In this document: in pieces, positions 28,993 through 37,870 of the stretch | Position numbering within the stretch: position 1 is the stretch's first letter | How the letters are laid out: each line of letters begins with the position of its first letter | Assembly (NCBI GenBank): GCA_035559435.1 | Contig: DATMBC010000031.1 | Span: forward strand, 1-57,619 | From: a bacterium | GTDB lineage: Bacteria > Zixibacteria > MSB-5A5 > WJJR01 | Reading direction: 5' to 3' | Length of the DNA stretch: 57,619 nt | The notes under the pieces: generated by a model | Databases searched by the model: none | What the model was told of the DNA's origin: nothing | The model's input: only the letters and a program-made list of their open reading frames with translations | Made by a program: the position numbers and the translations under genes

Positions 28993-29533
28993 AGTGAACA
29001 GCTGTGAACAATGCCAGGACATAATCGAGGCCTACCTCGACGGCGAATTGGCCGCGGTGGAGCGCGCGGCGCTGGAGGCGCACATGATCGTCTGCGCCGC
29101 CTGCGCCGAGCAACTGGCTCTGGGACGTCGGGTGCGCGCGGGGCTGGATTCGCTGCGGGTGTTGGCGTCGCCGCCTTCGGTCGCCGCGGCCGCGTTGGCG
29201 TACGCGTCGGCGCATCCACGGCCGTCACGACGGCCCTCGTGGCGGGAGAACTGGAAGTTGGCGCTGGCCGGCGCGCTGGCGATGGTCCTTGTCGCCATCA
29301 CCGGATATGTGGGACAACGCAGCCAACCCGTTTTGCCGCCATACACGCGCGCTGAACTCGAGCAGGCGCATGCCGAGGCGAAGTGGGCGTTGGTGTTCAT
29401 CAGTCAACTGTCGCGCAAGACCACCGACGGTGTCCGCAGCGAAGTGCTCGACTTTCATGTGACGCGCAACCTGCGGCGCGCGATCGACCGGAAACCGGGT
29501 ACGACCACGAAGGAGAATGAACATGCGAGTTAA
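28979..29533 (+). CDS. Anti-sigma factor with zinc-finger (ZAS) domain
   Basis: A 184-residue membrane anti-sigma factor overlapping the sigma gene by 14 nt. The N-terminal zf-HC2/ZAS motif is C9-x2-C12 plus H35-x3-C39-x2-C42. A single transmembrane helix (~92-110, LALAGALAMVLVAITGYVG) separates it from a periplasmic tail. It would hold the ECF sigma factor inactive until a signal is received. Confidence 0.9.
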   Translation: MNRLEVNSCEQCQDIIEAYLDGELAAVERAALEAHMIVCAACAEQLALGRRVRAGLDSLRVLASPPSVAAAALAYASAHPRPSRRPSWRENWKLALAGALAMVLVAITGYVGQRSQPVLPPYTRAELEQAHAEAKWALVFISQLSRKTTDGVRSEVLDFHVTRNLRRAIDRKPGTTTKENEHAS

Positions 29534-30107
29534 ATGGCTGTTGACGGCGGCGCTCTGGATGATCGTCTCGACGCTTGCCCATGCCGGGATCGAGCAGCAT
29601 CCGGGGTATGTCGACGTTGCCAGGTTCGGGCTGGGCACCGGCGAGGAGGCGACGGTCGAGGTCAACTTGCGCGGGCCGATGCTGAAACTGGCGGCGGCGG
29701 CTTCGGAAGAGGACGACCCCGATGTCAGCGCGATGATCTCCGGCCTGGAGGGCATCTTTGTGCGCGCCTACGAACTGCAGGACCACTCCGCGGCGGGATT
29801 CGAAAAGGCGATCGCCACGATCAGCGGGCATCTGCAACAGAGCGGCTGGGAGACGATCGTCAAGGTGCGCGAACGCGACGAGCGCGCGCACATCGCCGTC
29901 AAGATGCAGGGCGACAGCATTGTCGGCATGACGGTGTTGGCGATGGATGAGAACGATGGCGACAACGAGGTGGTCTTCATCAACATCGTGGGCGCCATCG
30001 ATCTGGCCCGCATCGGGCGTCTGGGGCGCAGCTTCGACCTCGATGTCGATGCCCTCGACAGCCTCGAACGCGAAGCGACCAAGCGGGACTCGACCCGGGG
30101 GCGTTAG
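29523..30107 (+). CDS. DUF4252 exported protein
   Basis: A 194-residue protein with a signal peptide (WLLTAALWMIVSTLAHAG) and a DUF4252 body (AMISGLEGIFVRAYEL, WETIVKVRERDERAHIAVKM, GMTVLAMDENDGDNEVVFINIVGAIDL). The family commonly follows ECF sigma/anti-sigma pairs in FCB bacteria and is unstudied biochemically. Start ATG 29523 overlaps the anti-sigma stop; ATG 29517 is a second option. Confidence 0.85.
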   Translation: MRVKWLLTAALWMIVSTLAHAGIEQHPGYVDVARFGLGTGEEATVEVNLRGPMLKLAAAASEEDDPDVSAMISGLEGIFVRAYELQDHSAAGFEKAIATISGHLQQSGWETIVKVRERDERAHIAVKMQGDSIVGMTVLAMDENDGDNEVVFINIVGAIDLARIGRLGRSFDLDVDALDSLEREATKRDSTRGR

Positions 30108-30125
30108 CCCGGCGGGAGGTGAACG

Positions 30126-30680
30126 ATGCGCAATTCACGATTCGCAATCGCCGCGGCGGTCATCGTCTTCGCGCTCGCCAGCACGGGCTGCTACCGGGCG
30201 GTGCGTCTGGAACAGCTGTGCGGGGAAATCCTCGATGCCTGCCCCGATGCCCGGTTTGAGCGGGATTTCTCGCTCTCGCTGGGCGGGATGAGTTGGGGCA
30301 TCCTGAAAAGCATCGCGTTGGCCGCCGAGAAGGATGATCCCGATGTGCAGAACTATGTCGGAAAACTGAGCAGAATCGAGCTGGTGGTCTACGAGGTGAG
30401 GGGGATCCATAAGTCGGACGCGCGCGCCATCGGCGAGATTATACGGAGCCGCCTGGATGAGGATTGGTCGCTGATGGTCGAGGCGCTGGAAGATGACGAG
30501 TTGGTCTGGATCCATGCCCGTGAAGATGGGGACCACATCCGCGAAATGCAGATTGCCTCCTACGACGGCGAAGAGTTTGTGATTGTGCGGTTCTCCGGAT
30601 CTCTGGATGACATAATGGAGAAGGCCGTCGCCGACCACGGCGGATTCACCGACAAGATTGTGGGGAGCGCACGTAATTGA
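30126..30680 (+). CDS. DUF4252 lipoprotein
   Basis: A 184-residue second DUF4252 protein, GGGAGG upstream of ATG 30126. The signal peptide ends ALASTGC, a lipobox, so this copy is membrane-anchored while its neighbour is not. Core: RIELVVYEVRG, WSLMVEALEDDELVWIHAREDG, REMQIASYDGEEFVIVRFSGSLDDI. Paralogue of the preceding gene; together with the sigma/anti-sigma pair it forms a four-gene operon. Confidence 0.83.
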   Translation: MRNSRFAIAAAVIVFALASTGCYRAVRLEQLCGEILDACPDARFERDFSLSLGGMSWGILKSIALAAEKDDPDVQNYVGKLSRIELVVYEVRGIHKSDARAIGEIIRSRLDEDWSLMVEALEDDELVWIHAREDGDHIREMQIASYDGEEFVIVRFSGSLDDIMEKAVADHGGFTDKIVGSARN

Positions 30681-30798
30681 GAAAAAGAGCCGCGATGACC
30701 TTGGGGGCGGTCCGTATGGGCCGCTTCTCTTTTTTGCCGGGACCGGGCTGGTTCTCGCCGCCGCGCTTTGCTATCGTGAGCTGACGAGGAGCGCCGCC

Positions 30799-31581
30799 AT
30801 GAAGATCTATCAGGTCGATGCCTTTACCGATAAGCCGTTTGCCGGTAATCCCGCCGGTGTCTGTTTGTTGGACAAGCCCGCCGATCCGTCATGGATGCAG
30901 AATGTCGCGATGGAGATGAACCTGGCGGAGACCGCCTTCCTGCACCCCGGTAACGATGGGTTTCACCTGCGCTGGTTTACCCCGAAGGTGGAAATCGATC
31001 TCTGCGGCCATGCGACACTGGCCGCCGCCCATGTCTTGTATGAACTCGGCCTGGTGAAGCCCGAGGCGACGGCGCGTTTTCATTCGAAGAGCGGGCTTCT
31101 GACGGCGCGCAAGTCCGGCGAGTGGATCGAGCTGGATTTCCCGGCCACTCCGGCCCGGCCGATCGACACGCCGCCCGGACTGGAAAACGCACTGGGCCTA
31201 CGGGCGCTCTGGGTGGGGCAGAATCAGTTCGACATCCTGGTCGAGGTGGAATCCGAGGCCGGGCTGCACGGGCTGGACCCGGATTGCCGCGCGTTGAAGT
31301 CGCTGGGGGGACGCGGCGTTATTGTGACCGCCCGTGCCGTCACGCCAGGTTACGATTTTGTCTCACGCTTCTTTGCCCCCTGCGCCGGCATCGACGAAGA
31401 CCCGGTGACCGGCTCTGCCCATTGCACCCTCTGCCCATATTGGGAGGCGAAACTCGGCAAGACAACAATGATCGGCTACCAGGCCTCAAAACGGGGCGGA
31501 GTGGTGCGAGTACGTCGCGAGACCAACCGGGTGCTGCTCGGCGGGCAGGCGGTGACGGTGTTGATTGGGCAACTCACTTAG
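30799..31581 (+). CDS. PhzF-family isomerase/epimerase-like protein
   Basis: A 260-residue PhzF-like protein starting at ATG 30799. Motifs: YQVDAFTDKPFAGNPAGVC, catalytic Glu44 in NLAETAFL, LRWFTPKVEIDLCGHATLAAAHVL and DEDPVTGSAHCTLCPYW. PhzF in phenazine synthesis catalyses isomerisation with that Glu as acid/base; most bacterial paralogues have unknown substrates. No phenazine genes are present. Probably a separate unit from the DUF4252 operon, though the genes are only ~120 nt apart. Confidence 0.9.
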   Translation: MKIYQVDAFTDKPFAGNPAGVCLLDKPADPSWMQNVAMEMNLAETAFLHPGNDGFHLRWFTPKVEIDLCGHATLAAAHVLYELGLVKPEATARFHSKSGLLTARKSGEWIELDFPATPARPIDTPPGLENALGLRALWVGQNQFDILVEVESEAGLHGLDPDCRALKSLGGRGVIVTARAVTPGYDFVSRFFAPCAGIDEDPVTGSAHCTLCPYWEAKLGKTTMIGYQASKRGGVVRVRRETNRVLLGGQAVTVLIGQLT

Positions 31582-31612
31582 GCCATCGACGCGGTTGTGA
31601 GCGATTTACCTC

Positions 31613-31690
31613 TTGTCACCCCGCGTAAGCGGGGGTCCAGACAATGGGAACCACGGTTGGATTCCCGTTGTCGCAGGAATGTCCAATAAA
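31613..31690. repeat. REP-like intergenic palindromic element
   Basis: TTGTCACCCCGC-GTAA-GCGGGGGTCCAG opens the element (hairpin 31619-31634), and a second part, ATTCCCGTTGTCGCAGGAAT, follows 25 nt later. Two back-to-back hairpins in this order are typical of the TCA(C/T)CCCGC...GGAATG elements dispersed between genes in many bacteria. It lies between the convergent phzF-like and moaE genes. Confidence 0.45.
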
Positions 31691-31735
31691 GTCTCGGCAA
31701 GCAACGAGACGAAGCACGACATTCCGATGGAGACG

Positions 31736-32167
31736 CTAGCCCTCCGGCGTTTCCCCGACCCACTGACTCCCGTCGGTGAAATGCTCCTTCTTCCAGATCG
31801 GCACTGTCTTCTTCAGACGGTCGATGCCGGCTCGGGCGGCGCGAAAGGCGGCGTCGCGGTGCGCGGCGCCGGCGGAGACCACCACCACCAACTCGCCGAC
31901 CTGCATACGGCCAATCCGGTGCACCATCGCCAGTCGGTTGATGGGAAACTCGCGCATGATCTCCTCGGCGATCTCGCGCATCAGCGCTTCGGCCATCGGC
32001 TGATAGCAATCATACTCGAGCGCGGTCACCGCCTGTCCGTGGGAGTTGTCGCGCACCAGTCCGGAGAAGGAGCAAATCGCGCCGTTGCCAGGCGCGGTCA
32101 CCAGCGCCTCAATCTCGGCCACGGTGAAAGGGTCGTCACGGATCGCGATGTGGGGGGCGGTCGGCAT
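31736..32167 (-). CDS. moaE: Molybdopterin synthase catalytic subunit
   Basis: A 143-residue MoaE, which transfers sulfur from MoaD thiocarboxylate to cPMP to form molybdopterin. Motifs: GAICSFSGLVRD near residue 30, LEYDCYQPMAEALMREI, VHRIGRMQVGELVVVVSAGAAHRDAAF and the catalytic-Lys segment KKTVPIWKKEHFTDGSQWV. It lies downstream of moaD and moeB on the same strand; moaA/moaC are not in the window. Confidence 0.95.
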   Translation of the reverse strand: MPTAPHIAIRDDPFTVAEIEALVTAPGNGAICSFSGLVRDNSHGQAVTALEYDCYQPMAEALMREIAEEIMREFPINRLAMVHRIGRMQVGELVVVVSAGAAHRDAAFRAARAGIDRLKKTVPIWKKEHFTDGSQWVGETPEG

Positions 32168-32233
32168 TGCGTTGTTCGTTTCGGGCGTAGCAACGGGCTG
32201 AACGCCCCTTGCTGGGCCGCCTCGCGGCCCGGA

Positions 32234-32476
32234 TCACCCACCGGAGACCGGTGGGATGAAGGCCACACGGTCGCCGTCTTTGAGCGCGGTGTCGGCGGGC
32301 ACATACTGCTCGTTGACGGCAAACAGCGTCGCGCGCCGCAGTTCGTCGCCGGCCTTCCCGCCCACAAGTTGCACGAACACATCGGAGACTGTCAGGCCGG
32401 GACGCGCCGCGACGGTGACCTCCCGCTGCCCCAACAGGTCGCGATAGTGGGCGAACAGTTTGACGATGATCGACAT
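32234..32476 (-). CDS. moaD: Molybdopterin synthase sulfur-carrier subunit
   Basis: An 80-residue ubiquitin-like MoaD: MSIIVKLFAHYRDLLGQREVTVAARPG, FAVNEQYVPADTALKDGDRVAFIPPVSGG. It ends in the obligatory Gly-Gly that MoeB adenylates and that becomes the thiocarboxylate. Lies between moeB and moaE in transcription order. Confidence 0.95.
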   Translation of the reverse strand: MSIIVKLFAHYRDLLGQREVTVAARPGLTVSDVFVQLVGGKAGDELRRATLFAVNEQYVPADTALKDGDRVAFIPPVSGG

Positions 32477-32513
32477 GACGTCCGATCGAACGCGCGGCGA
32501 CTCTGGCCGCGCG

Positions 32514-33671
32514 CTAATACCGTGGGATCGACGGATCGGCTTCGGCCGCCCAGCGGTCGATCCCGCCTTCGAGGTTCTTCACCTTTTTGAACCCGTGCTT
32601 GCGCAGCCAGCCGGAGACCATCTGCGAGCGGATGCCATGGTGGCAGAGCACGATGACTTCCTCGTCGCGGCGCGCGGCGATCTCGCCGACCCGCGACGGC
32701 AGCGTCCCCATCGGGATCAGCGTGGCGCCGGGCAGATGCGACATCTGGTACTCGATGGGCTCGCGCACATCGAGGATGAACAGGTTTTCACCGCGATCCA
32801 GACGGCGCTTGGCCGCGCGCGGGGTGATACGGGTCTCATCGTCGATTTCGGCTTCGCCCAGATCTTCCTCCCCGTGATAGACGCAGGTCTCGGCATAGGC
32901 GACCGGCACGGTGATGGTGGGATGGTCGCCGCAGAGCGCGCAGTCGCGGTCGCGGGTGATGGTGAACTCATCGAAACGCATCGCCAGCATGTCGATCACC
33001 AAGAGGCGACCGACCATGGTCTCGCCGATGCCGCAGATCCACTTAATCGCCTCCGCCGCCTGCAGCGATCCCACGACTCCGGGCAACACGCCCAGCACAC
33101 CCGCCTCGGCGCAGTTTTGCACCGTGCCGGGCGGCGGCGGCTCGGCGTGCAGACAGCGATAGCAGGGCCCCTGCCCGGGGACAAACAGCGACAGACGGCC
33201 CTCGAACTGCAGCACGCTGCCATAGACATTGGGCAGACCCAGGAGAACGCAGGCGTCGTTGACGGCATAGCGAGTCGGGAAGTTGTCGTTGCCGTCGATG
33301 ACGATGTCATAGCCGCGCAGAATGTCCATCGCGTTGCCGGCATCAAGACGCTGCGGATGCAGATTGATCGTCAAGTCGCTGCGCAACGGCGTGAGCCGTT
33401 CGGCGGCCACTTCCACCTTGCCCCGCCCCCGGTCGGGCTCGCCATAAAGGATCTGCCGCTGGAGATTGGAGAGATCGACAACATCGTCGTCGATCAGTCC
33501 GAGCGTGCCGACCCCCGCCGCCGCCAGATAGAGCGCGGCCGGGCATCCCAACCCGCCGACGCCCACGATGGCGACCTTTGCGCCCCGCAGTTTCTCCTGC
33601 CCCTCGGCGCCCAGTTGCGGCAAACGGATCTGCCGCGACCAACGGCGCAATTGTTCGGGCGTCAAGCTCAC
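32514..33671 (-). CDS. moeB: MoeB/ThiF-type adenylyltransferase fused to rhodanese domain
   Basis: A 385-residue E1-like enzyme. N-terminal MoeB domain: SRQIRLPQLGAEGQEKL, nucleotide motif GVGGLG (37-42), DDDVVDLSNLQRQILY, IDGNDNFPTRYAVNDA, and zinc cysteines (GPCYRC and CALCGDHP). C-terminal rhodanese domain ~280-385 with active-site Cys343 in LCHHGIRSQ. It adenylates the MoaD C-terminus and the rhodanese part can supply sulfur as persulfide. The fusion is like human MOCS3 and many bacterial MoeBR proteins. First gene of the moeB-moaD-moaE cluster. Confidence 0.93.
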   Translation of the reverse strand: MSLTPEQLRRWSRQIRLPQLGAEGQEKLRGAKVAIVGVGGLGCPAALYLAAAGVGTLGLIDDDVVDLSNLQRQILYGEPDRGRGKVEVAAERLTPLRSDLTINLHPQRLDAGNAMDILRGYDIVIDGNDNFPTRYAVNDACVLLGLPNVYGSVLQFEGRLSLFVPGQGPCYRCLHAEPPPPGTVQNCAEAGVLGVLPGVVGSLQAAEAIKWICGIGETMVGRLLVIDMLAMRFDEFTITRDRDCALCGDHPTITVPVAYAETCVYHGEEDLGEAEIDDETRITPRAAKRRLDRGENLFILDVREPIEYQMSHLPGATLIPMGTLPSRVGEIAARRDEEVIVLCHHGIRSQMVSGWLRKHGFKKVKNLEGGIDRWAAEADPSIPRY

Positions 33672-33737
33672 GGGAGTATATACATCAGGATTCGGCGAAA
33701 AGTAAACTACGGCGGACGCAAAACGTGGAAGTTCGCT

Positions 33738-34202
33738 TCAGATGGTCGTGGCCGGAGGGATCGGCTTGGTCATCAGATAACGGTCGTGATCGACGAAGCC
33801 GAGACGGCGGTACAGTTCCTGCGCGCGGACATTGATCCGTTCGACTTCCAGATGCAACGACCGTACCCCGGCCGCCCGGCAGGCGCGTTCGGCTGCCCGC
33901 AGCGCCGCGGCGCCGAGGCCATGGTTGCGATGGGCCGGAGCGACATAGAGTTCATCGATGAATGCATCCTGGCCGCGGTGTTCCAGACTGTATCCCCAGG
34001 TAAGCAAGCAGTAACCGACGATCCGGTCTTCCGGTTCGATCACCCAAAGCAGACCGCGGGAGGGATCGTCAATCAGCCGCGCCACCACGCCGGTCAGTTC
34101 GGCCGCGTCGAAGGGGTACCCTTCCTGGCGATAGTATTCCTCGACCAGTGCGATGATGTCGCGGACATCGGCAGGCGCGGCAAGACGAATCGGATCAGTC
34201 AT
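33738..34202 (-). CDS. GNAT-family N-acetyltransferase
   Basis: A 154-residue GNAT: DVRDIIALVEEYYRQEGYPF at the start, VIEPEDRIVGYCLLTWGY on strand 4, FIDELYVAPAHRNHGLGAAALRAAERACRAAG with the acetyl-CoA loop R-N-H-G-L-G-A, and a terminal LYRRLGFVDHDRYLMTK. The ATG overlaps the stop of the upstream NAD(P)HX-repair gene (ATGA). Acceptor substrate unknown. Confidence 0.9.
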   Translation of the reverse strand: MTDPIRLAAPADVRDIIALVEEYYRQEGYPFDAAELTGVVARLIDDPSRGLLWVIEPEDRIVGYCLLTWGYSLEHRGQDAFIDELYVAPAHRNHGLGAAALRAAERACRAAGVRSLHLEVERINVRAQELYRRLGFVDHDRYLMTKPIPPATTI

Positions 34203-35767
34203 AGCTCGAGCGCCAGGAGCGCATCGGGGATGGCGTTGACAAGATCGGAAGCCAGAAGCGCGCGCTGGCCGAATTCGTATGCGCCGACATCACCGGCCAG
34301 GCCATGGATGTAAACGCCGGCCAACGCGGCGCTCAGCGGCTCGACCCCTTGCGCCAGCAGCGATCCGATGATCCCGGTCAGCACATCGCCGACACCGCCG
34401 GTGGCCATCCCGGCATTGCCGGTGGGATTGAGATAAATCCGGCCGTCGGGATCAGCCACAAATGTCGGCGCGCCCTTCATCACCACCACACAGCCGAATC
34501 GCCGCGCGGCGGCAACGGCGGCGCCCTCGCGGTCGGCGGCGATCGCGGCATTGTCCTGATTGAGCAGTCGCGCCATTTCGCCGACATGCGGCGTGATGAT
34601 CAGCGGCGCTTCGCTGTCGGCTTCGAGGCAGCGGGCGTCGCGGGCGCAGGCGTTGAGGCCATCGGCATCGAGCACCATGGGCCGGGAACGGCGTTCGACC
34701 AGCCGGCGCACCAATTCCTGGGTTTCATGGTGGGTCGACAGGCCGGGCCCGATGGCAAGCGCGTCGGCCGACTCGGCCATCTCCATGATCGCGCCCAACG
34801 CGCGACGGGCGATCACCCGTTTCGCACGCACTTCGGGAAGCGGACGCGCCACGGTTTCCAGCGAGCCGGCATCGACGGTGTCCACGAGAGATTCCGGCAC
34901 CGCCGCATACGCCAATCCCAACCCGGTGCGGAGCGCCGCCGATGCGGCCAACACAACCGCGCCGGTCATCCCGGCCGAACCGCCAACGAGCAGGAGTTTG
35001 CCGAAGAGCCCCTTGTGGCCGTCGGGGGGACGTGCCGGGAGCGCTGTGCGCACAAAATCGTTGGTGATCAGCCGAAGTTGTATCCCTTCGGCGTCGATGA
35101 CCTCGGGCGGGATGCCGATGTCGATGGTGGACAGCTCTCCGACATGGCCGCGTCCGGGCCAAAGCCACTGGCCGCGCTTGAGCGCCGCCAGCGTGTAGGT
35201 GCGATCGGCGCGAATGGCCGGCACACACAGCGCGCCGGTTTCACCGTTCAGCCCGGAGGGCGTGTCGACCGCGATGATGATGGCGCCGGCCGCGTTGGCG
35301 GCCTCGATCAACTGCGCGGTCAACCCGGTGATCTCGCCGCGGAATCCGGTGCCGAAGATGGCATCGACGATCAGGTCATAGGCGTCAAGATCGGGAATGG
35401 CGCGGGCCGAATCGATGGACACGATCTCAAGGCCGAGCGCACGGAGACGGTCGGCGTTGACGCGCGCATCGCCGCGCAGCGCATCGACATGCCCGAGGAG
35501 AAAGACAGCGACCTGCGCGCCCGCCTCATGCAGATGCCGCGCGACGACCATCCCGTCGCCGCCGTTGTTGCCCGGCCCGCAGAGAATCGCCACCCGCCGC
35601 TCGGCGGCTTCGCCTTCAAAGCAGTCCGCAATGATGCGCGCGGCGATTCCGCTGCCGGCATTCTCCATCAAGGTCAATCCGGGAATCCCCACACCGTGGA
35701 TGGCGCGTTCATCGATGGCGCGCATCTGCGCGGGTGTCACGATGGGCGGCAGGTCGTGGGGACGCAT
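34199..35767 (-). CDS. nnr: Bifunctional NAD(P)HX epimerase / ADP-dependent dehydratase
   Basis: A 522-residue YjeF-type repair enzyme. The N-terminal domain (~1-215) is the epimerase: TPAQMRAIDERAIHGVGIPGLTLMENAG, CGPGNNGGDGMVVARHL, DAIFGTGFRGEI, DTPSGLNGETG. The C-terminal ribokinase-like dehydratase (~240-520) has HKGLFGKLLLVGGSAGMTGA, AIGPGLSTH, VLDADGLNA, TPHVGEMARLL and GNAGMATGGVGDVLTGIIGSL. It restores NADH/NADPH from their hydrates. Same strand as pyrF, 6 nt away. Confidence 0.95.
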   Translation of the reverse strand: MRPHDLPPIVTPAQMRAIDERAIHGVGIPGLTLMENAGSGIAARIIADCFEGEAAERRVAILCGPGNNGGDGMVVARHLHEAGAQVAVFLLGHVDALRGDARVNADRLRALGLEIVSIDSARAIPDLDAYDLIVDAIFGTGFRGEITGLTAQLIEAANAAGAIIIAVDTPSGLNGETGALCVPAIRADRTYTLAALKRGQWLWPGRGHVGELSTIDIGIPPEVIDAEGIQLRLITNDFVRTALPARPPDGHKGLFGKLLLVGGSAGMTGAVVLAASAALRTGLGLAYAAVPESLVDTVDAGSLETVARPLPEVRAKRVIARRALGAIMEMAESADALAIGPGLSTHHETQELVRRLVERRSRPMVLDADGLNACARDARCLEADSEAPLIITPHVGEMARLLNQDNAAIAADREGAAVAAARRFGCVVVMKGAPTFVADPDGRIYLNPTGNAGMATGGVGDVLTGIIGSLLAQGVEPLSAALAGVYIHGLAGDVGAYEFGQRALLASDLVNAIPDALLALEL

Positions 35768-35773
35768 GGCGGC

Positions 35774-36583
35774 TCAAGGCGCGATCAGACGTTTCATTTC
35801 CGCGGCGTACCAGGCGCTCTTGGCGGCGGCGGCTTCGGCGAAGTCATCGCCGGCGGAGGCGTAGAGAATGTCCCGCGACACATTGACCAATGCCGGCGCG
35901 CCATCGGCGGCGGCGGCGGAGAGCGTGGCGGCCAGATCGCCGCCCTGAGCGCCGATGCCGGGAATCAGAAGCGGCGCATGGGGCGCCTGCGCGCGCACAT
36001 CGGCGATCAGCGAAGCGTGACGCGCTCCCACCACCAAGCCATAGGGGCCCGGCATCCGGTCCAGGAGGTGGATGACACGGTGGTAGATGCGCTCGTTGGT
36101 CTCGGTTGAGGTCACTGTCTGTATATCGACCGATCCGGGGTTGGAGGTCAGGCACAGCACAATCGGGACACATCCGGGAAACTCGAAGAACGGCTCGAGG
36201 GCGTCGCGGCCCAGATATGGGTTGACCGTGGCGGCGTCGCCGCGCAGATGCTCGAAAAGAAATCGGGCATACAGACGCGAGGTGTTGCCGATGTCGCCGC
36301 GCTTGCCATCGAGCACCGTCGGGATCTCGGCGGGAATCTCGGCCAGGAGCCGCTCCAGTTGCGCAATCCCGGCGGACCCGAAGGCCTCGAAGAAGGCGAG
36401 ATTGGGCTTAAAGGCACAGGCGTAGGGCGCGGTTGCCTGCACAATCCGCCGGCAAAACTCATAGAGCGGCTGCGTCGAAGATGCGCAAGACGCCGGCAGT
36501 TTGGCGGTATCGGGATCGAGGCCAACACACAAAAGCGCTCCGGTTGCCTGCCGCCGCGCTGCCAGTTTTTCGAGGAATCCCAC
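35774..36583 (-). CDS. pyrF: Orotidine 5'-phosphate decarboxylase, type 2
   Basis: A 269-residue OMP decarboxylase of the longer (type 2) kind, the last step of UMP synthesis. Signatures: CVGLDPDTAKLP, AFKPNLAFFEAFG, the catalytic DGKRGDIGNT (Lys94), VNPYLGRDALEPFFE, LTSNPGS, and PGIGAQGGDLAATL. GTG start 36583 with AAGGAG 7 nt upstream. First gene of a pyrF-nnr-GNAT unit. Confidence 0.94.
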   Translation of the reverse strand: MGFLEKLAARRQATGALLCVGLDPDTAKLPASCASSTQPLYEFCRRIVQATAPYACAFKPNLAFFEAFGSAGIAQLERLLAEIPAEIPTVLDGKRGDIGNTSRLYARFLFEHLRGDAATVNPYLGRDALEPFFEFPGCVPIVLCLTSNPGSVDIQTVTSTETNERIYHRVIHLLDRMPGPYGLVVGARHASLIADVRAQAPHAPLLIPGIGAQGGDLAATLSAAAADGAPALVNVSRDILYASAGDDFAEAAAAKSAWYAAEMKRLIAP

Positions 36584-36740
36584 AGTGGTCTCCTTGGTCA
36601 GGGGAAGTTAGCGGGCCGGATCGGGGAAGACCATCAAATCATCAGCCGCCACCGAGGGTGTGACAACGTCGTGCGCGCCTCCCGCGAGCAATCCGGTCTG
36701 TGCCAGGTCCAAAGCTCCGGCTCCCAGGCCAACATTCACC

Positions 36741-36769
36741 GCGACAGAGTCCGGAAGAATGAGTATAAT
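36741..36769 (+). promoter_or_regulatory. Putative sigma-70 type promoter
   Basis: GCGACA (36741-36746), 17-nt spacer, perfect TATAAT (36764-36769), about 24 nt before the ATG at 36794. The leader would be about 18 nt and contains the GGGGAGAG ribosome site. Confidence 0.55.
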
Positions 36770-36793
36770 GGACCATACACGGGGAGAGAATCG

Positions 36794-37429
36794 ATGAAAA
36801 TGGCGACTTGGATCGTGGCGGCGGCTCTGGCGTTGGGAACGACGGCGCCGGTGCCGGCCCAGACGCCGCAGGGCGCGACACGCGCCGCCAATCTGGAGGC
36901 GCGGGTCATCAAGGATTCGACCGGCTGTCCGTCGGCAATCGAACTCTGGCTGTCTTCGACCACGGACACAGTCCAAGGGCTGGAAGTGGTCCTGCAATGG
37001 GACCGCCCCGGCCTCGTCGAATTTCAACATGGTGTCCCCGCGTCGAAGGCGGCGCCGACCGATTCGCTGGCGGCCCTGCTGAAACCCGCCGACCCGAGCA
37101 CGCAGATTCCCCTGGAACGGGCAAAGGGACTCTTGTCGAAGTGGGAGTTTGTCGAAGCGCGGGCGACCAGCGGGAATGGCGCCAAGATCATGGGTGTGGC
37201 CAAATTATTCAGCCAGGAGGACCCGGCGCCGCTTTTGCCCGGAGCCTCCGGCGCGCTCCTGCGGATGCCGATCAAGATCCTCGCTCCGGCGGCGAATGCG
37301 CCCGCCGATTCCGGCGGGGTGAATCTCGCATTTGACGCCGCCGGGACCCGTCTGTCGACGCACCGCGGGGTGCTCTTCGGCACGGTGGGGCTCAAGGGGA
37401 CCACGGTGCATCCGGCCGCATGTCATTAG
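36794..37429 (+). CDS. Secreted protein, possible cohesin-like domain
   Basis: A 211-residue exported protein with signal peptide (WIVAAALALGTTAPVPAQ). The mature part resembles a cohesin/carbohydrate-binding-type beta sandwich: AIELWLSSTTDTVQGLEVVLQWDRPGLVEFQ, then LLSKWEFVEARATSGNGAKIMGVAKL and LLRMPIKIL. The same strand order is seen in the dockerin-bearing protein at 37871, so they may interact or share ancestry; this is a fold-level guess. ATG with GGGGAGAG upstream and a good promoter. Confidence 0.65.
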   Translation: MKMATWIVAAALALGTTAPVPAQTPQGATRAANLEARVIKDSTGCPSAIELWLSSTTDTVQGLEVVLQWDRPGLVEFQHGVPASKAAPTDSLAALLKPADPSTQIPLERAKGLLSKWEFVEARATSGNGAKIMGVAKLFSQEDPAPLLPGASGALLRMPIKILAPAANAPADSGGVNLAFDAAGTRLSTHRGVLFGTVGLKGTTVHPAACH

Positions 37430-37870
37430 GCGGCGGGATTGCCCCCTTGACAATCGGGGGCTCAGGCGTTAGTATTGCCAAGTGAGTGGGCGCTGCCGCG
37501 CCCGCATTAGTAACACGGTTTCTTTACCTGCAACGGTCTGCACGAGACACAACATCGCGGTTGGGATTGCGCAGATTGACTCGGCGGCGCAAGGCCGCTG
37601 GACGAACGTTCTAAGAGGAGACGACCCAAGAAACACGGCGCGCGGTTTGTCGGACTAAATGGTTTCCAATCGCCATGTTACGGCGCTGGAGCCGGTTCGA
37701 AAAAGTTCGATAAACGTATATAGGCGCTGGTCTGCAAGGCGTGGGACCGCTTTGCAGGGGCCTTTGGGCATGGCGTTTGAGGACGTCAGCCTGATGGCCC
37801 CGGATGGTTGGGTGCGTCGCCATTAGACCGAGTCCACGTAAGGGTGTCCCGCAACGTTAAGGAGTGGTCC
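37430..37870 (+). promoter_or_regulatory. Promoter and unusually long (~390 nt) leader of the dockerin-type protein
   Basis: TTGACA (37447-37452), 17-nt spacer, TAGTAT (37470-37475) predict a start near 37482, leaving ~390 nt of leader without a credible gene. A second -10-like TATATA lies near 37718. GCCCCC/GGGGGC and several GC-rich pairings could fold. I recognise no riboswitch consensus. Confidence 0.4.

Noticed and set aside
32460-34313. 617-codon open frame on the plus strand opposite moaD, moeB and the GNAT gene
   Set aside because: Composition is that of an antisense shadow in GC-rich DNA (Arg/His/Asp-rich, no domain); the minus strand carries clearly recognisable enzymes.
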